Positions 44,447 to 54,122 of a stretch of 64,000 bases of DNA are shown in pieces. Numbering within the stretch: position 1 is the first letter of the stretch; every line of letters begins with the position of its first letter. The stretch is from contig NZ_VUNZ01000001.1 in the NCBI RefSeq assembly GCF_008386505.1, positions 1,357,937-1,421,936 of the forward strand, given 5' to 3'. Source of the stretch: Chryseobacterium sediminis (GTDB lineage: Bacteria > Bacteroidota > Bacteroidia > Flavobacteriales > Weeksellaceae). The translations under genes and the position numbers were made by a program. The notes under the pieces were generated by a model that saw only the letters and a program-made list of their open reading frames with translations, did not search any database and was not told the DNA's origin.

Positions 44447-45022
44447 TTAAAAGACTTTTAATTCTTCACTGCCTTTCGGCATCATTATATTTACTTTTGT
44501 GTTTACGATTTCCTTTCCGAAAATAAAGCGGTTAACCGGTGTACTGTTCGGTCTTTTCTTAGCTACGTTTTCTCTGGTATCAAAGGTTAATGCTCCACTT
44601 GGACAAACCGTGGCACACATAGGTTTCAGACCTGTACTGGTTCTGTCGTAGCACATGTTACATTTCATCATCAGCATTGCGCTCTGATCCGGAATTTGCG
44701 GAACTCCGAACGGACAGCCGATAACACAGTTGGCACAGCCGATACATTTGGAAGTATCTGCAGTGTGAACAATTCCGTACTCGTCTTTTGTGATGGCATC
44801 TGCCGGACAAACATTGGCACATATAGGATCTTCACAGTGCATACATACCTGAACGGTAGTCTGAATTGTTTCTGCTCTGTCCACATAATGAATATGAATC
44901 ATTGAGGTTTCTCCATTGGTTTCGCACTCTGCACAAGCCATCTCACACGAGTGACAGCCTATACATCGCTGCATATCCACGAAAAACTCCATATCATTAA
45001 ATCTCTCAAATTGCTCTGCCAT
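44447..45022 (-). CDS. Four-cluster ferredoxin-type electron-transfer subunit
   Basis: I set the start at MAEQFERFNDMEFF (45022); the 15 codons upstream in frame overlap the molybdoenzyme gene and look non-coding. Four groups of four Cys bind [4Fe-4S] clusters: CIGCHSCEMAC, CMHCEDPICANVC, CIGCANCVIGC, and CNMCYDRTSTGLKPMC with a final ATVC. The layout is that of NrfC/DmsB/NarH-like subunits. There is no signal peptide, so it is cytoplasmic like the molybdoenzyme encoded 13 bases upstream, to which it should pass electrons. Confidence 0.92.
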   Translation of the reverse strand: MAEQFERFNDMEFFVDMQRCIGCHSCEMACAECETNGETSMIHIHYVDRAETIQTTVQVCMHCEDPICANVCPADAITKDEYGIVHTADTSKCIGCANCVIGCPFGVPQIPDQSAMLMMKCNMCYDRTSTGLKPMCATVCPSGALTFDTRENVAKKRPNSTPVNRFIFGKEIVNTKVNIMMPKGSEELKVF

Positions 45023-45035
45023 AATTTTTTTTAAC

Positions 45036-47267
45036 TTAATATTGAATGTCTCTGCTTTGATTGGCAAATTCTTTTGAATGCTCTCCTTTTTTTCTTCCTG
45101 TCTTTTCTATTTTGCAGGCACAGACCTTAAACTCAGGAATTTTTGATACAGGGTCTAAAGCATCAATCGTTAATTGATTTGCTGAGTTTACCCCTCCCCA
45201 ATGGTAAGGGATAAATACGGTGTCCTGTCTGATTGTTTCTACAACATTTGCAGGGAACAAAGCGCTTCCTCTTCTTGTAGAAACCTTAATCAGATCGTTT
45301 TCTTCAATGCCATATTCTGCTGCAAGCTTTGGATGAATTTCCAGTAAAGGTTCCGGATACAGGTCTACTAATTTCCCAATTCTTCTTGTTTGTGAACCAC
45401 TTAAGTATTGACTTACCACCCTTCCTGTCGTTAGAACAACCGGATAATCTGCATCCGGTTCTTCGGTTGGTTTTTTGTAGGGAGTAGGATTGAAATGTGC
45501 TTTTTTATCATTGGTATTAAATTGTCTGTCTTCCCAAAGTCTGGGAGTTCCGGGATGATCTTCAGTTGGGCAGGGCCAGAAAATACCCAAATTCTTTTCT
45601 ACTCTTTCATAGGTAATACCGTAATAGTCTGCTGCACTGCCTTTTGAAGCTACTCTTAATTCATTAAAAGTTTCCTCACTGTTTTTATAATTGAATTTGT
45701 CTCCTTCCCCTAATCTTCTTGCTAGTTCCATCAGAATTTCGCTGTCTCTTTTGGCTTTCCCAGGTGGGTCTACTACTGCCCGGATTCTAATTACCCGACC
45801 TTCAGCAGATGTAGTTGTTCCTTCTTCCTCTTCCTGTAATGAGCCGGCAAGAATGATGTTGGCATGACGCAGGGTTTCGGATAAAAAGAAATCAATTCCG
45901 GCATAGAATTCCAGTTTTTCTAGTGCTGCACGTACATTGTTATTATTAGGTAAGGAAACCAGCGGATTAAAACAAATTGATAAAAGTCCTTTGATCTCAC
46001 CACGGTTGATGGCTTCGATAATTTCATAGGCGCTCAAGCCTTTTCGTGGCAGATCTTCTTCTTTGATTCCCCAGACATCTGCTACAAATTTTCGGTGTTC
46101 AGGATTTTCAATGTCTCTGTTTCCGGGAAGCTGATCGCATTTGTGACCATGTTCTCTTCCTCCCTGCCCGTTTCCCTGTCCGGTAATTGTTCCGTAACCG
46201 CAATAAGGTTTACCGATTCTGCCTGTTGCCAGCACCAAATTGATACAGCTTGAAACATTCTGAACTCCTTTAGAATGGTGTTCTATTCCACGAGCATGCA
46301 TCAGGAAGCTGGTTTTTGCTTTCCCCCACATTTCTGCGGCTTTAAAAATCAATTCTTTTGGAATTCCAGTAACTTCTTCGCCCCATTCTAATGTACATTC
46401 TTTTACCGCCTCAGCTGTTTCTTCAAATCCTGAGGTATAATTGTTAATGAAATCATTATCCAGCCAATTATTATCAATCAGAACCTTAAGCATCGTATTC
46501 GTTAATGCAGAATCAGTTCCCGGTCTAAGGGGCAAATGAATATCTGCAGTTCTCGCAATGGGTATCTGACGTGGATCAATTACAATTAATTTCGCTCCGT
46601 TATCACGAGCTTCCCAAATCTTGTGTGTGAGAACCGGAAAACATTCACTTACGTTGGCTCCGGTAATGATAATAACTTCTGCATGCGCCAAATCTGCCCA
46701 GCTATTGGAAGAGCGGTCCATCCCAAATGCTTTTTTATTTCCTGCACCTGCACTTACCATACAGAGACGGCCGTTATAATCAAGATTAGCAGTTTTTAAG
46801 GCAACGCGGGCGAATTTTCCCACCATATAACTTTTTTCGTTGGTCAGTGAAACACCGGAAAGCATTGCAAACGCATTTTTCCCATACTGATCCTGTATTC
46901 TTCTGATTTCTTTAATAACTGCATCATAAGCTTCATCCCATTCTATAGGTACAAAACCTTTTCCTTCTACTCTTTTATAAGGAGAAAGCAAACGATCCGG
47001 ATGATTGTCCTGCATATATCGCTGAACTCCTTTGGGGCATAATCTTCCTTCATTAAAAGGGAAATCATTCCAGGGTTCAAAGCCTACTACTTTTTTGTCT
47101 TTTACTTTTAGCTGAATTCCACATTGCAGGCCACAAAAGCAGCAATGTGTTTTTATTAAAGCATCAGGATTCTGAGGGTTAGATCTTACTGTTCCTTTAT
47201 TGGGATAGTGTTGATGTGGTCCGAATACACTGATGATTTCGTCGGCTGATACGGGTAATTTTGCCAT
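45036..47267 (-). CDS. Cytoplasmic molybdopterin oxidoreductase, NarB/NasA-like nitrate reductase catalytic subunit
   Basis: The 743-residue protein is of the DMSO-reductase family. An N-terminal [4Fe-4S] motif (Cys42, Cys45, Cys49, Cys77; HCCFCGLQC and RLCPKG) precedes Lys79 of the electron relay. Cys169 in [12 protein letters not shown] is the likely Mo ligand, as in Nap/Nas enzymes. Bis-MGD contacts such as [22 protein letters not shown] and [18 protein letters not shown] follow. There is no Tat signal, which argues for an enzyme inside the cell. NarB and NasA are usually ferredoxin- or NADH-fed; this one lies with a cytochrome-b-like protein, a polyferredoxin and a Rieske protein. Nitrate as substrate rests on the NarK genes and the shared operator. 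Confidence 0.85.
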   Translation of the reverse strand: MAKLPVSADEIISVFGPHQHYPNKGTVRSNPQNPDALIKTHCCFCGLQCGIQLKVKDKKVVGFEPWNDFPFNEGRLCPKGVQRYMQDNHPDRLLSPYKRVEGKGFVPIEWDEAYDAVIKEIRRIQDQYGKNAFAMLSGVSLTNEKSYMVGKFARVALKTANLDYNGRLCMVSAGAGNKKAFGMDRSSNSWADLAHAEVIIITGANVSECFPVLTHKIWEARDNGAKLIVIDPRQIPIARTADIHLPLRPGTDSALTNTMLKVLIDNNWLDNDFINNYTSGFEETAEAVKECTLEWGEEVTGIPKELIFKAAEMWGKAKTSFLMHARGIEHHSKGVQNVSSCINLVLATGRIGKPYCGYGTITGQGNGQGGREHGHKCDQLPGNRDIENPEHRKFVADVWGIKEEDLPRKGLSAYEIIEAINRGEIKGLLSICFNPLVSLPNNNNVRAALEKLEFYAGIDFFLSETLRHANIILAGSLQEEEEGTTTSAEGRVIRIRAVVDPPGKAKRDSEILMELARRLGEGDKFNYKNSEETFNELRVASKGSAADYYGITYERVEKNLGIFWPCPTEDHPGTPRLWEDRQFNTNDKKAHFNPTPYKKPTEEPDADYPVVLTTGRVVSQYLSGSQTRRIGKLVDLYPEPLLEIHPKLAAEYGIEENDLIKVSTRRGSALFPANVVETIRQDTVFIPYHWGGVNSANQLTIDALDPVSKIPEFKVCACKIEKTGRKKGEHSKEFANQSRDIQY

Positions 47268-47278
47268 TATATTTTATT

Positions 47279-48334
47279 TTAACCAAAATAAGTTCCTGAT
47301 TCCTGTCTTGCTTTAAGATGTGCTTTTGCAAGCATTGCTCTTTTTCCTTCCGGGCTATAGTCCAGATAGCTTTTACCATCTTCACGCTCAAGATCAAATC
47401 CCATTTCTTGTGTAATTTCTTTCAAGTCTTCGATGTGCATTTTTGTAGTGTACTCGTCTCCGGTGTGCGGACAAACCTGCATTCCTCTGCGTTTTCCCTC
47501 AATTTTATAAATATTGGCTCCTACCTGCGCAGGTCTTTGGAAAATGTGAAAGAATTTCCCAAAAGGAATCCACATCAGAAACAGCGCTACGGTAATGGCA
47601 TGGGTAATTGCCATAAACTGGCTCATTTTCCCCTCCAAAAAAGAATAGTCAAACCAAATTCCTAAGCCCGTAACAGAAACCGCTACCAATAAAATCAACG
47701 GCAACCAGTCTCTCTCAAACCATTGGGTTGCAATCTGCCCTTCGTCTACAAATCTCCTGTGCATCATGATCAGACATCCGATAATGACCATAATTGCAGT
47801 CCAGACCAGAATATGAAATAATATGAGGGCCATTATTGTATTAAGAGGGAAAGTCATCACTGTAAAACCCATCATATGAGTTTCGTACATATCAGTAGTT
47901 CCTTCCTTTAGGGTAAAATGCATCCATCCGAATGTCAATCCAAAAGTCACGGCAAAAGATATAAGACATCCTGTAGCTAAAAGAAAATGGCCAAACCATC
48001 TTGCCTTACCTCTTGGAAGAATAAATCGTTGAAATAAAATATTACGGACAGATAAACGGATTACTTCTTTGATGTATATGGGATAATCTTTGCTGAAAAT
48101 AAATTCCCATGTGCGTTTCCAGTATTTCTGTGTTGCCGGACGCTGTTTCCATACTGAGTGGTGATAGACCACTCCAAAAGTCATACTGATTGTTCCGAAG
48201 AAATAAATAATTAACGCGGCATCAAAGTTCTGAAGATTAACAGACCCTATTATTGTCATAGCGATAACCACTAAAGTTGCAATAATGGCATTAATGAATG
48301 CTTTCCTGTTGATATTTGTAAAAATGCTGAACAT
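47279..48334 (-). CDS. Cytochrome-b-like membrane protein with cytoplasmic tail (NarI-like)
   Basis: The 351-residue protein has six or seven membrane helices. Several His sit in helices at places suited to haem (WFGHFLLATG, LILFHILVWTA, AITHAITVAL, GKFFHIFQRP). A soluble tail of about 90 residues follows with VCPHTGDEY and a helical end. The helices with paired His resemble NarI/HdrE-type quinol oxidases, though the tail is extra. As first gene of the nitrate reductase operon, 11 bases before the molybdoenzyme, it is the likely menaquinol-oxidising anchor. Haem binding is inferred from residue positions only. Confidence 0.78.
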   Translation of the reverse strand: MFSIFTNINRKAFINAIIATLVVIAMTIIGSVNLQNFDAALIIYFFGTISMTFGVVYHHSVWKQRPATQKYWKRTWEFIFSKDYPIYIKEVIRLSVRNILFQRFILPRGKARWFGHFLLATGCLISFAVTFGLTFGWMHFTLKEGTTDMYETHMMGFTVMTFPLNTIMALILFHILVWTAIMVIIGCLIMMHRRFVDEGQIATQWFERDWLPLILLVAVSVTGLGIWFDYSFLEGKMSQFMAITHAITVALFLMWIPFGKFFHIFQRPAQVGANIYKIEGKRRGMQVCPHTGDEYTTKMHIEDLKEITQEMGFDLEREDGKSYLDYSPEGKRAMLAKAHLKARQESGTYFG

Positions 48335-48393
48335 CTTTTATGTTTTTACTAGTCAATGATGAATTCTCAAGGAGAAACTATATTATTCTTAAG

Positions 48394-48401
48394 CAAAGAT
48401 A
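48394..48401 (-). promoter_or_regulatory. Candidate -7 element of the nitrate reductase/Moco operon
   Basis: On the minus strand it reads TATCTTTG, an exact TAnnTTTG match, 60 bases before the ATG. RNA would start near 48388. There is no TTG at the -33 place; the inverted repeat centred near -40 covers it, which fits an activator-dependent promoter. Confidence 0.45.
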
Positions 48402-48410
48402 CAGCAATGA

Positions 48411-48446
48411 AATTTTAAATAAGACTATTTTGTCTTATTTAAAATT
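48411..48446. promoter_or_regulatory. Perfect inverted-repeat operator upstream of the nitrate reductase operon
   Basis: AATTTTAAATAAGAC (48411-48425) is perfectly repeated in inverse at 48432-48446, with six bases (TATTTT) between. The copy before narK at 31836-31867 is almost the same. The centre lies about 40 bases from the expected RNA start. The length and symmetry suggest a dimeric regulator; the Rrf2 protein at 32125 is one candidate. Confidence 0.72.
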
Positions 48447-48508
48447 ATTCAAAATAAATTACTGAAATTACAGACCAAAAAATACTGATAAACAACACTT
48501 TAAATCAA

Positions 48509-48526
48509 ATATGATTTACATCATAT
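48509..48526. promoter_or_regulatory. Candidate CRP/FNR-type box
   Basis: ATATGAT-TTAC-ATCATAT is a perfect 7-bp inverted repeat with a 4-base spacer. It differs from the FNR consensus TTGAT-N4-ATCAA by one base in each half. It is about 130 bases upstream of the expected reductase RNA start, so direct control is possible but unusual. The remaining gap 48527-48625 shows no gene. Confidence 0.35.
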
Positions 48527-48625
48527 AAAAAATTATACTTTAAAAATATTCCTGATGTTCGTAAAATCAGAGATCAAAAAACTTTATCATTTCTCATTGA
48601 AAATAAGATTTGCATACTACAGCAC

Positions 48626-48668
48626 AAAGCCCACAGTCAGAAGACTTTCATCTCTGACTGTGGGCTTT
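48626..48668. terminator. Strong terminator after the tail-fibre operon
   Basis: AAAGCCCACAGTCAG (48626-48640) pairs perfectly over 15 bp with CTGACTGTGGGCTTT (48654-48668), with a 13-base loop. It lies beyond the stop of the last minus-strand fibre gene and separates the phage-like locus from the nitrate operon. Confidence 0.85.
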
Positions 48669-48727
48669 ATCTTACATGATAGTAAGAAGTTTTTAATCTA
48701 TATTCCGTAGAATAACTATTCTATTTT

Positions 48728-51322
48728 TTACCAGATAAACTTACAGTTTTGCTCTTGTTCTGCAATTATTCTTCGTGATTTTGTCACATATAACCTAAGG
48801 AAACAGCCCGGGCTGATATTATATATTCTTTTACCATATACATCAACTCCCATCGTACCTCCACCATTGTCAAAGTTATAAATAACGATCTGCTGTTTTG
48901 GGTAGATTTCTTTGAAATTGACCACCATTTTAATCTGTTCTCCAATAATATGGATAAGCCTGTTTCTATCATCTATGCTAAGATTGCTGGAAGAGAACTC
49001 ATATTCATGCGGATCTAATCTAACGGCATAATCCTTAGGATCAGACTGATCATTAACAATTTCATCTTTGAGAGTAGCTGTTCTGCCATTAGGAATAAAC
49101 ATTGTATCTGGGTTTTCATCTTCAGATTTAAAGTTTTCACTGGCTTTTATGGATCCTTTTACCGCTAACTTATCACTATCATTGGCTCCTCTTCCCATTC
49201 CGAAGTGAGCAGACTCTATATGGAAATTTAAACCTCCCAACCCATCATACTCAGAACCATAAGAATAATATTCTTTTCGTTTCGTTGCTAAAAACCTTTT
49301 CTGATGAATATCTACAATACCTGACTCGGAACTATTCAGATGGTTATCCGAAATCATTAAACCTGATCCGGTATTTACCGTAAAGTCCTGGTTTAGCTGT
49401 AATCCATACTGAGTCATATAATTCCATTGCTGGATATTTGTTTCAGTAAAATCTGCCTCTGTCCATAATTTATACCATGGTGTCGTCCAGCTTCCATCAA
49501 TTCCTTTTCTGATTTTCAGCATCGGAACGCCGGAACCATTAATCCCATTCTGATTGGCAAATGCTAACTGATAGGATGAATCGCCTGTAGAGGCAGTGGT
49601 ACCATCCCATGGAGCGTAAGTCATTATACCTGCATAATTTCCAGACGCTCCCAGACCTGCACTGTTAGATTTAGCAAAATCAAATCTTACTCTTCTAGGT
49701 GTAGAATTGGGTGTAATATCATCTGCATTTCTTGATCCGTCTTTTGATGTTACAAAGTAATTTGTAAGACTAACAGAATTGTTGCCACTTATAGTTAATT
49801 GCTGTCCTCCTTCATTTTCAGGGCTGGCACTTAATGCAATTTGGTTCCTGTTTACAGCATGAGTTCCTAACGTTCCATTTGGAATCACAGGACTATGGGT
49901 AAATGTCTTTGTATCACTTATTGTTTCAACTCCGGTTTTTCCAACAAATAAATCTAAAGATTCACTTTTTGTGTAGTAATTAGATAATAAAGCACTCGTA
50001 AGATATCCTGCATTGGCATGATTTCCCCAATTAAATGCGGTATTCCAGTTGTTTATATTGGTGGCAGAAAAATCATTTGAATCCCAGTCTTTTGTCCAAG
50101 GATACCAAGTTCCGCTAAAATAGTACCTTCTATAAACGTCATTGTTATTAGCATACGTAGTATATTCCTGAACTATATGTACTGAACTATAGTAAACTCT
50201 TAGTTGTCCTGCTAAACCTGCGGGATAATTATTTGCAGAAGTGGCGTTTGCATTTCCTGTCTGAACCCACCATCCTGTAGAAGTAATACTATTTAAATCT
50301 ACTGTAGGACTTAAAACACCTCTGTAAACAAGCCCTGTATTGTATGCTGACATCCAATCTGAGGAGGTTCCATCATTTAACGTTGTAATTTTACCGGTAT
50401 TACTAATTTTCACAACCTCAGTTAATGTGGGAACACTGCCATTTGTACCGGTAGCACTGCCATAATTAAATGAAAAAGTTTTATGGTTGTTCACAGTAAG
50501 GCCCAAAGAATTTAATGATCCTCTTGGCTGAATAAAATCAGTACCATTAAATTGTAAATTATGGCCTAACCACATTCCATAACCATGTGTGGAGTTAGCT
50601 AGATTAGTATGGAAAATAGTTGATCCTGTCGATAGTTGATTGCCAAACAACAAATTATAAGCATCCACAAACTGAGTATTATTAGCATTGATCGTTATCT
50701 GCCCTGTACTTGTTGAATCTCCCTGAGGCCTCAAATAAATGATTCCTGAAGCTCCCTCCGCTGAAACTAATGTAATGGTAGAACTTGTTCTAATCCTGTT
50801 TACTCCCTGTCTTTGAATCTGAAGCTCACCTGTTGGATTGTTAATAGTTCCTGCTACTCCTATATTACCGGATGTATAGCTATTCCCGGAAACATGAAGC
50901 CTGTATCCATCCAGCGGCAAGGATGATCCATTTAATCCAATTCCTACCCTCTGATCTGATGTCCAGAGCAGCGCTTTAGTAGCATTGTAAGCTGTTGCAC
51001 CGAAATAACCATACGACATTTTTACTGTCCCATCCGCCTCTACAGCTCCAAACCATGCAACAGTATCTACTACGCCATTAGAACCTGCTAATTGCAAAAT
51101 ATCTCTCGCAAACCCTGATGCTGCAGTTATTGTAGATAAATCTTTTTTTATTGTACTACTTACAGCATGATTTAATGTGAGGGTGCCACTCATCGTGTCT
51201 CCTGATTTACTAACATAAGAGTTGTTATCCAGGGAACCATCTGCCTTTAAGAATTGGGCAGCAGTGCCGCCCGTTACTTTATAGCCTTTAGAAGTGTTAT
51301 AATATGCGTATTTTACATCCAT
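48728..51322 (-). CDS. Large tail-fibre protein, cassette B
   Basis: The 864-residue protein starts MDVKYAYYNTSKGYKVTGGT, like its neighbour at 51324. It contains fibre motifs: VSKSGDTMSGTLTLNHA, GNWNTAFNWGNHANAGYLTS-type segments and SYQLAFANQNG-type pyocin-knob repeats. The last 200 residues (LGGLNFHIESAHFGMGRGAN, KASENFKSEDENPDTMFIPN) parallel those of the 1579-residue fibre at 54675. The terminal domain is different, so receptor specificity probably differs. There is no signal peptide; the protein would be assembled on a phage-tail-like particle. It is the last gene of the operon. Confidence 0.85.
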   Translation of the reverse strand: MDVKYAYYNTSKGYKVTGGTAAQFLKADGSLDNNSYVSKSGDTMSGTLTLNHAVSSTIKKDLSTITAASGFARDILQLAGSNGVVDTVAWFGAVEADGTVKMSYGYFGATAYNATKALLWTSDQRVGIGLNGSSLPLDGYRLHVSGNSYTSGNIGVAGTINNPTGELQIQRQGVNRIRTSSTITLVSAEGASGIIYLRPQGDSTSTGQITINANNTQFVDAYNLLFGNQLSTGSTIFHTNLANSTHGYGMWLGHNLQFNGTDFIQPRGSLNSLGLTVNNHKTFSFNYGSATGTNGSVPTLTEVVKISNTGKITTLNDGTSSDWMSAYNTGLVYRGVLSPTVDLNSITSTGWWVQTGNANATSANNYPAGLAGQLRVYYSSVHIVQEYTTYANNNDVYRRYYFSGTWYPWTKDWDSNDFSATNINNWNTAFNWGNHANAGYLTSALLSNYYTKSESLDLFVGKTGVETISDTKTFTHSPVIPNGTLGTHAVNRNQIALSASPENEGGQQLTISGNNSVSLTNYFVTSKDGSRNADDITPNSTPRRVRFDFAKSNSAGLGASGNYAGIMTYAPWDGTTASTGDSSYQLAFANQNGINGSGVPMLKIRKGIDGSWTTPWYKLWTEADFTETNIQQWNYMTQYGLQLNQDFTVNTGSGLMISDNHLNSSESGIVDIHQKRFLATKRKEYYSYGSEYDGLGGLNFHIESAHFGMGRGANDSDKLAVKGSIKASENFKSEDENPDTMFIPNGRTATLKDEIVNDQSDPKDYAVRLDPHEYEFSSSNLSIDDRNRLIHIIGEQIKMVVNFKEIYPKQQIVIYNFDNGGGTMGVDVYGKRIYNISPGCFLRLYVTKSRRIIAEQEQNCKFIW

Positions 51323-51323
51323 G

Positions 51324-52742
51324 TTAAATATCTTTACGCGTTACTGTTATGGATACAGCATTAGGTAAAGCAGAGTCAAATTCAACATCTATTTTATTCG
51401 GATCGGTTAATTTTATTCTGCCCTCTATTTTGTACAAGGTTACCGTATCATACATGGTTACATCTATATTTCTGGTTCCTAAATTGTGTACCACCCCTCC
51501 TGTTCCTGAAATAGAGGTAGTGTATGACTTTACATTATTACTTCCGGCAATTACTCTACCTTTCGCATCAACGGTCACCTCATCATAAGTCCCGGCAGTT
51601 ACTCCTGTTGCAGCTAATGTCAGCCCTGAAGTAACATTGGAAGAACCATCAAAGGTTGTTGTCCATGTAGCATCACCTGAAGCAGAAATTGTTCTCGGAG
51701 TTGTTAATTTTGCAGCTGATCCGGTTGTATTGACTGCTGCAGTTCCTGTTAATAATGTTGCAGGGACAGCAGTAATAGGAACTGTTACGTTTCCGGAACC
51801 GTCAATATTTTGTGCTGTTGCGGTAACTCCGGAAAGTGTAATGGTACGTACTGTAGTCCATTTTGTAGCGGAAAGAACATTTTTCGCTGCATCTGCCGTA
51901 TTATCGGCATTCCCTAAACCTACATGAGATTTGTTTAAGACTACAACCCCCGTTAATCCGTTTACAGAATCTACAGCTCCGGAAGTGATATAAACGAACG
52001 TTGTTCCCGTCCATCGGTAAGTTTTATTGGTATCAAGGGATACATAAATTTTACCTGTCTCACCAGTGATAAGCGTAGCATAAGACGCTTCTTTATAAAA
52101 CTTTCCGTCAGCAGTTTTATAATATCCCTCCAAAACATCATCCACATAAGATGGCAATTGAGATGCAGGTACCAATCCGGATGCATCCAGTGCAGCAACC
52201 CCATTCGCAGCTCCTTTTTGAGATAACGGGATATAATTAGCCAAATCAGATGTAGTGGGCATAGACCCCAGAGATACTATTATTCCATTGGTTGTCTGAC
52301 TCACTCCCGTAACCACATTTCCTGTACCTGAAGTAGTAACCGGTAAAGAAAATGAGGCTCCTGTCAATGTTAAACCATTACCTGCACTGTAGGTTGTATC
52401 GGTAGAGACTAACGTAATTGTATTTCCTGTCTGGTTAACCGCCATATTTGCACCTGCAGCAAGGGTAACATCTCCGGATACCAACGAACCGGATGCACCG
52501 CCTTTCAGACGGGTAATGGTATCTGGCGTTGTAAATGATCTGTTTGCTGACAAATCATAGGCTGTCCCGTTAATTGTTAAAGTACGTGTTTTTGGTACAT
52601 AATCTAACGGATTTAAATTTCCATCATGCCAAAAGGAATTGATTCCCCTTGTACCGCCGCCAGCGGTTACAATATCATTGTCTGTTTTCCCTTCTATTTT
52701 GTATCCAACAGAGCTTCGATAATAAGCGTATTTAATGTCCAT
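51324..52742 (-). CDS. Medium tail-fibre protein, cassette B
   Basis: A 472-residue Gly/Thr/Ser-rich protein starting MDIKYAYYRSSVGYKIEGKT. It contains the phage-fibre repeat LNKSHVGLGNADNTADAAKN and many TL-T-G-type beta repeats. The last 60 residues (VTMYDTVTLYKIEGRIKLTD, ending VSITVTRKDI) resemble the end of the adaptor-like gene at 52745, suggesting a shared interface domain. It lies between the adaptor and the large fibre with gaps of one and two bases, so the three are translated together. Confidence 0.85.
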   Translation of the reverse strand: MDIKYAYYRSSVGYKIEGKTDNDIVTAGGGTRGINSFWHDGNLNPLDYVPKTRTLTINGTAYDLSANRSFTTPDTITRLKGGASGSLVSGDVTLAAGANMAVNQTGNTITLVSTDTTYSAGNGLTLTGASFSLPVTTSGTGNVVTGVSQTTNGIIVSLGSMPTTSDLANYIPLSQKGAANGVAALDASGLVPASQLPSYVDDVLEGYYKTADGKFYKEASYATLITGETGKIYVSLDTNKTYRWTGTTFVYITSGAVDSVNGLTGVVVLNKSHVGLGNADNTADAAKNVLSATKWTTVRTITLSGVTATAQNIDGSGNVTVPITAVPATLLTGTAAVNTTGSAAKLTTPRTISASGDATWTTTFDGSSNVTSGLTLAATGVTAGTYDEVTVDAKGRVIAGSNNVKSYTTSISGTGGVVHNLGTRNIDVTMYDTVTLYKIEGRIKLTDPNKIDVEFDSALPNAVSITVTRKDI

Positions 52743-52744
52743 AA

Positions 52745-53596
52745 TTATATTTTTTTAATTGTTAACTGAATTATATTGGGTGGTACTGAATCAAATAGCA
52801 CTTCAATTGTATTGGTGTCTATTCTTCTCACCTTAATAGGTATTGTAAACATGGTAACTGTGTCGTAAGCATCAATCACAAAACTTAGGGTATCAAGATC
52901 ATGTTTTATCCTGGAGTCACCCCTCACTCTCTCTTCATATTTTATTTTTTCGGCATTGGCCGCATCTTCGATATTTTTAATTTTATCATACACCAGATCA
53001 TTAAACTGATTTTGATACGTAATTGTGCCCCAGTGTGAATACAGGCCTGCAAGGTTGATCTGATCATCTGAAATATTTCTGATAACAACCTCTTTAAGCA
53101 ATTCTATCTGTTTCCTGTTTTCTTTGATATAGTCTACGATTTCCTGAAGCTCATCAAGATTGGGGTCATTAGAGGCTAATATTTGGTTAATTCTCGAAAT
53201 ATGTTCAAGCATTTCATCGTCTTTTGCCTGAAATACATTAACAATTTCTTCGATCTGCTCTTTTGTATAGACATTTCCAGTCTCTTCATTCCCATCTATA
53301 GTAGCGGCAAATTTTATTTTTAATTTTTCTTTCCATTCATCTACGTTGACATCAGTAAGATTGGACGCATTACGTTTTGCCAGCACTGAAATATGTGCAT
53401 TTTCATCTTCCAGATGGCTTGTAAAAGTTGTGGCAGACAGTGTTTTTTGAAAAGCCTCGTTTAAGCCCGTCACTTCATCCATTTTGATTTTTTCATCTAA
53501 ATGGCGGAATGAAGAAAAGGTCTGCTTAAATTGATACTCTGTAGGAATATCACCTTTTTCAAACCAACTGAAAATTATATTTAATGGTGTACTCAT
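52745..53596 (-). CDS. Tail-fibre-associated protein (adaptor-like), cassette B
   Basis: A 283-residue soluble protein starting MSTPLNIIFSWFEKGDIPTE. It is homologous along its length to the 279-residue protein at 60446 (same FSWFExGDxPTExQFKxTF start, NAHxxxLAxxNAxNLT centre, LDELQEIxDxIKxxR helix). The first half is helical and the C-terminus beta-rich (VLFDSVPPNIIQLTIKKI). First place in each fibre cassette suggests a baseplate-to-fibre connector. No known domain was recognised. Confidence 0.78.
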   Translation of the reverse strand: MSTPLNIIFSWFEKGDIPTEYQFKQTFSSFRHLDEKIKMDEVTGLNEAFQKTLSATTFTSHLEDENAHISVLAKRNASNLTDVNVDEWKEKLKIKFAATIDGNEETGNVYTKEQIEEIVNVFQAKDDEMLEHISRINQILASNDPNLDELQEIVDYIKENRKQIELLKEVVIRNISDDQINLAGLYSHWGTITYQNQFNDLVYDKIKNIEDAANAEKIKYEERVRGDSRIKHDLDTLSFVIDAYDTVTMFTIPIKVRRIDTNTIEVLFDSVPPNIIQLTIKKI

Positions 53597-54122
53597 TGTG
53601 ATTATTGAAAATTATTTTGATAAAATTGACAATCCGGGAAATCTATAGGATGATTACTTTGAATGGAATCCTACATTTTTGGGCGATTTTTGACCAACCT
53701 TTTTATAACCCTGTCAATTGGTGAATTACCTGTATGTCATCAGCAAGAAAACCAGGCATTTTGCAGATGTTACTATTTACATTCTCTGGAACTCAAATTT
53801 CATTTTTATTTTGCTCTTATAAAAGTTTTTTGACCTTCCCATTCTGTAGTTGCAGTAAACTCTATCTTTCTGAAACGGAATGATATTGCTCTGTAATTAC
53901 AATGTTCAAAATTCATTTTTTCCCAGCTCCTGTGAAAGTTTTTCAGCCTCTCTATTCTGTAGTTGCAGTAAGCTTACAGCTCAACAAGCCCGATCGAGCT
54001 AAATAATTTATAAAAGGGTTTGAAATAAGCGTGTCTTGGTCACCAACAGATATAATTTTTATAAAAGCAGGAACTTTTAAAAGAAAATGCTAAATATTCC
54101 GTTTAATTCTTAAATTTGGCTA
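53597..54122. repeat. Gene-free gap with a direct repeat
   Basis: The 526-base gap holds two copies of about 40 bases at 53821-53861 and 53934-53974. They share the identical core ATTCTGTAGTTGCAGTAA (53841-53858 and 53954-53971). The bases next to the 53596 start (TTTTGATAAAATTGACAATC) are also nearly the same as those next to the paralogue start at 61285, so the duplication of the cassette included its upstream region. No gene is supported here. Confidence 0.6.

Noticed and set aside
48728..53596. CRISPR-like or minisatellite repeats in fibre genes
   Set aside because: The similarity is at protein level (fibre modules) with irregular spacing; there are no regular DNA repeats or spacers.
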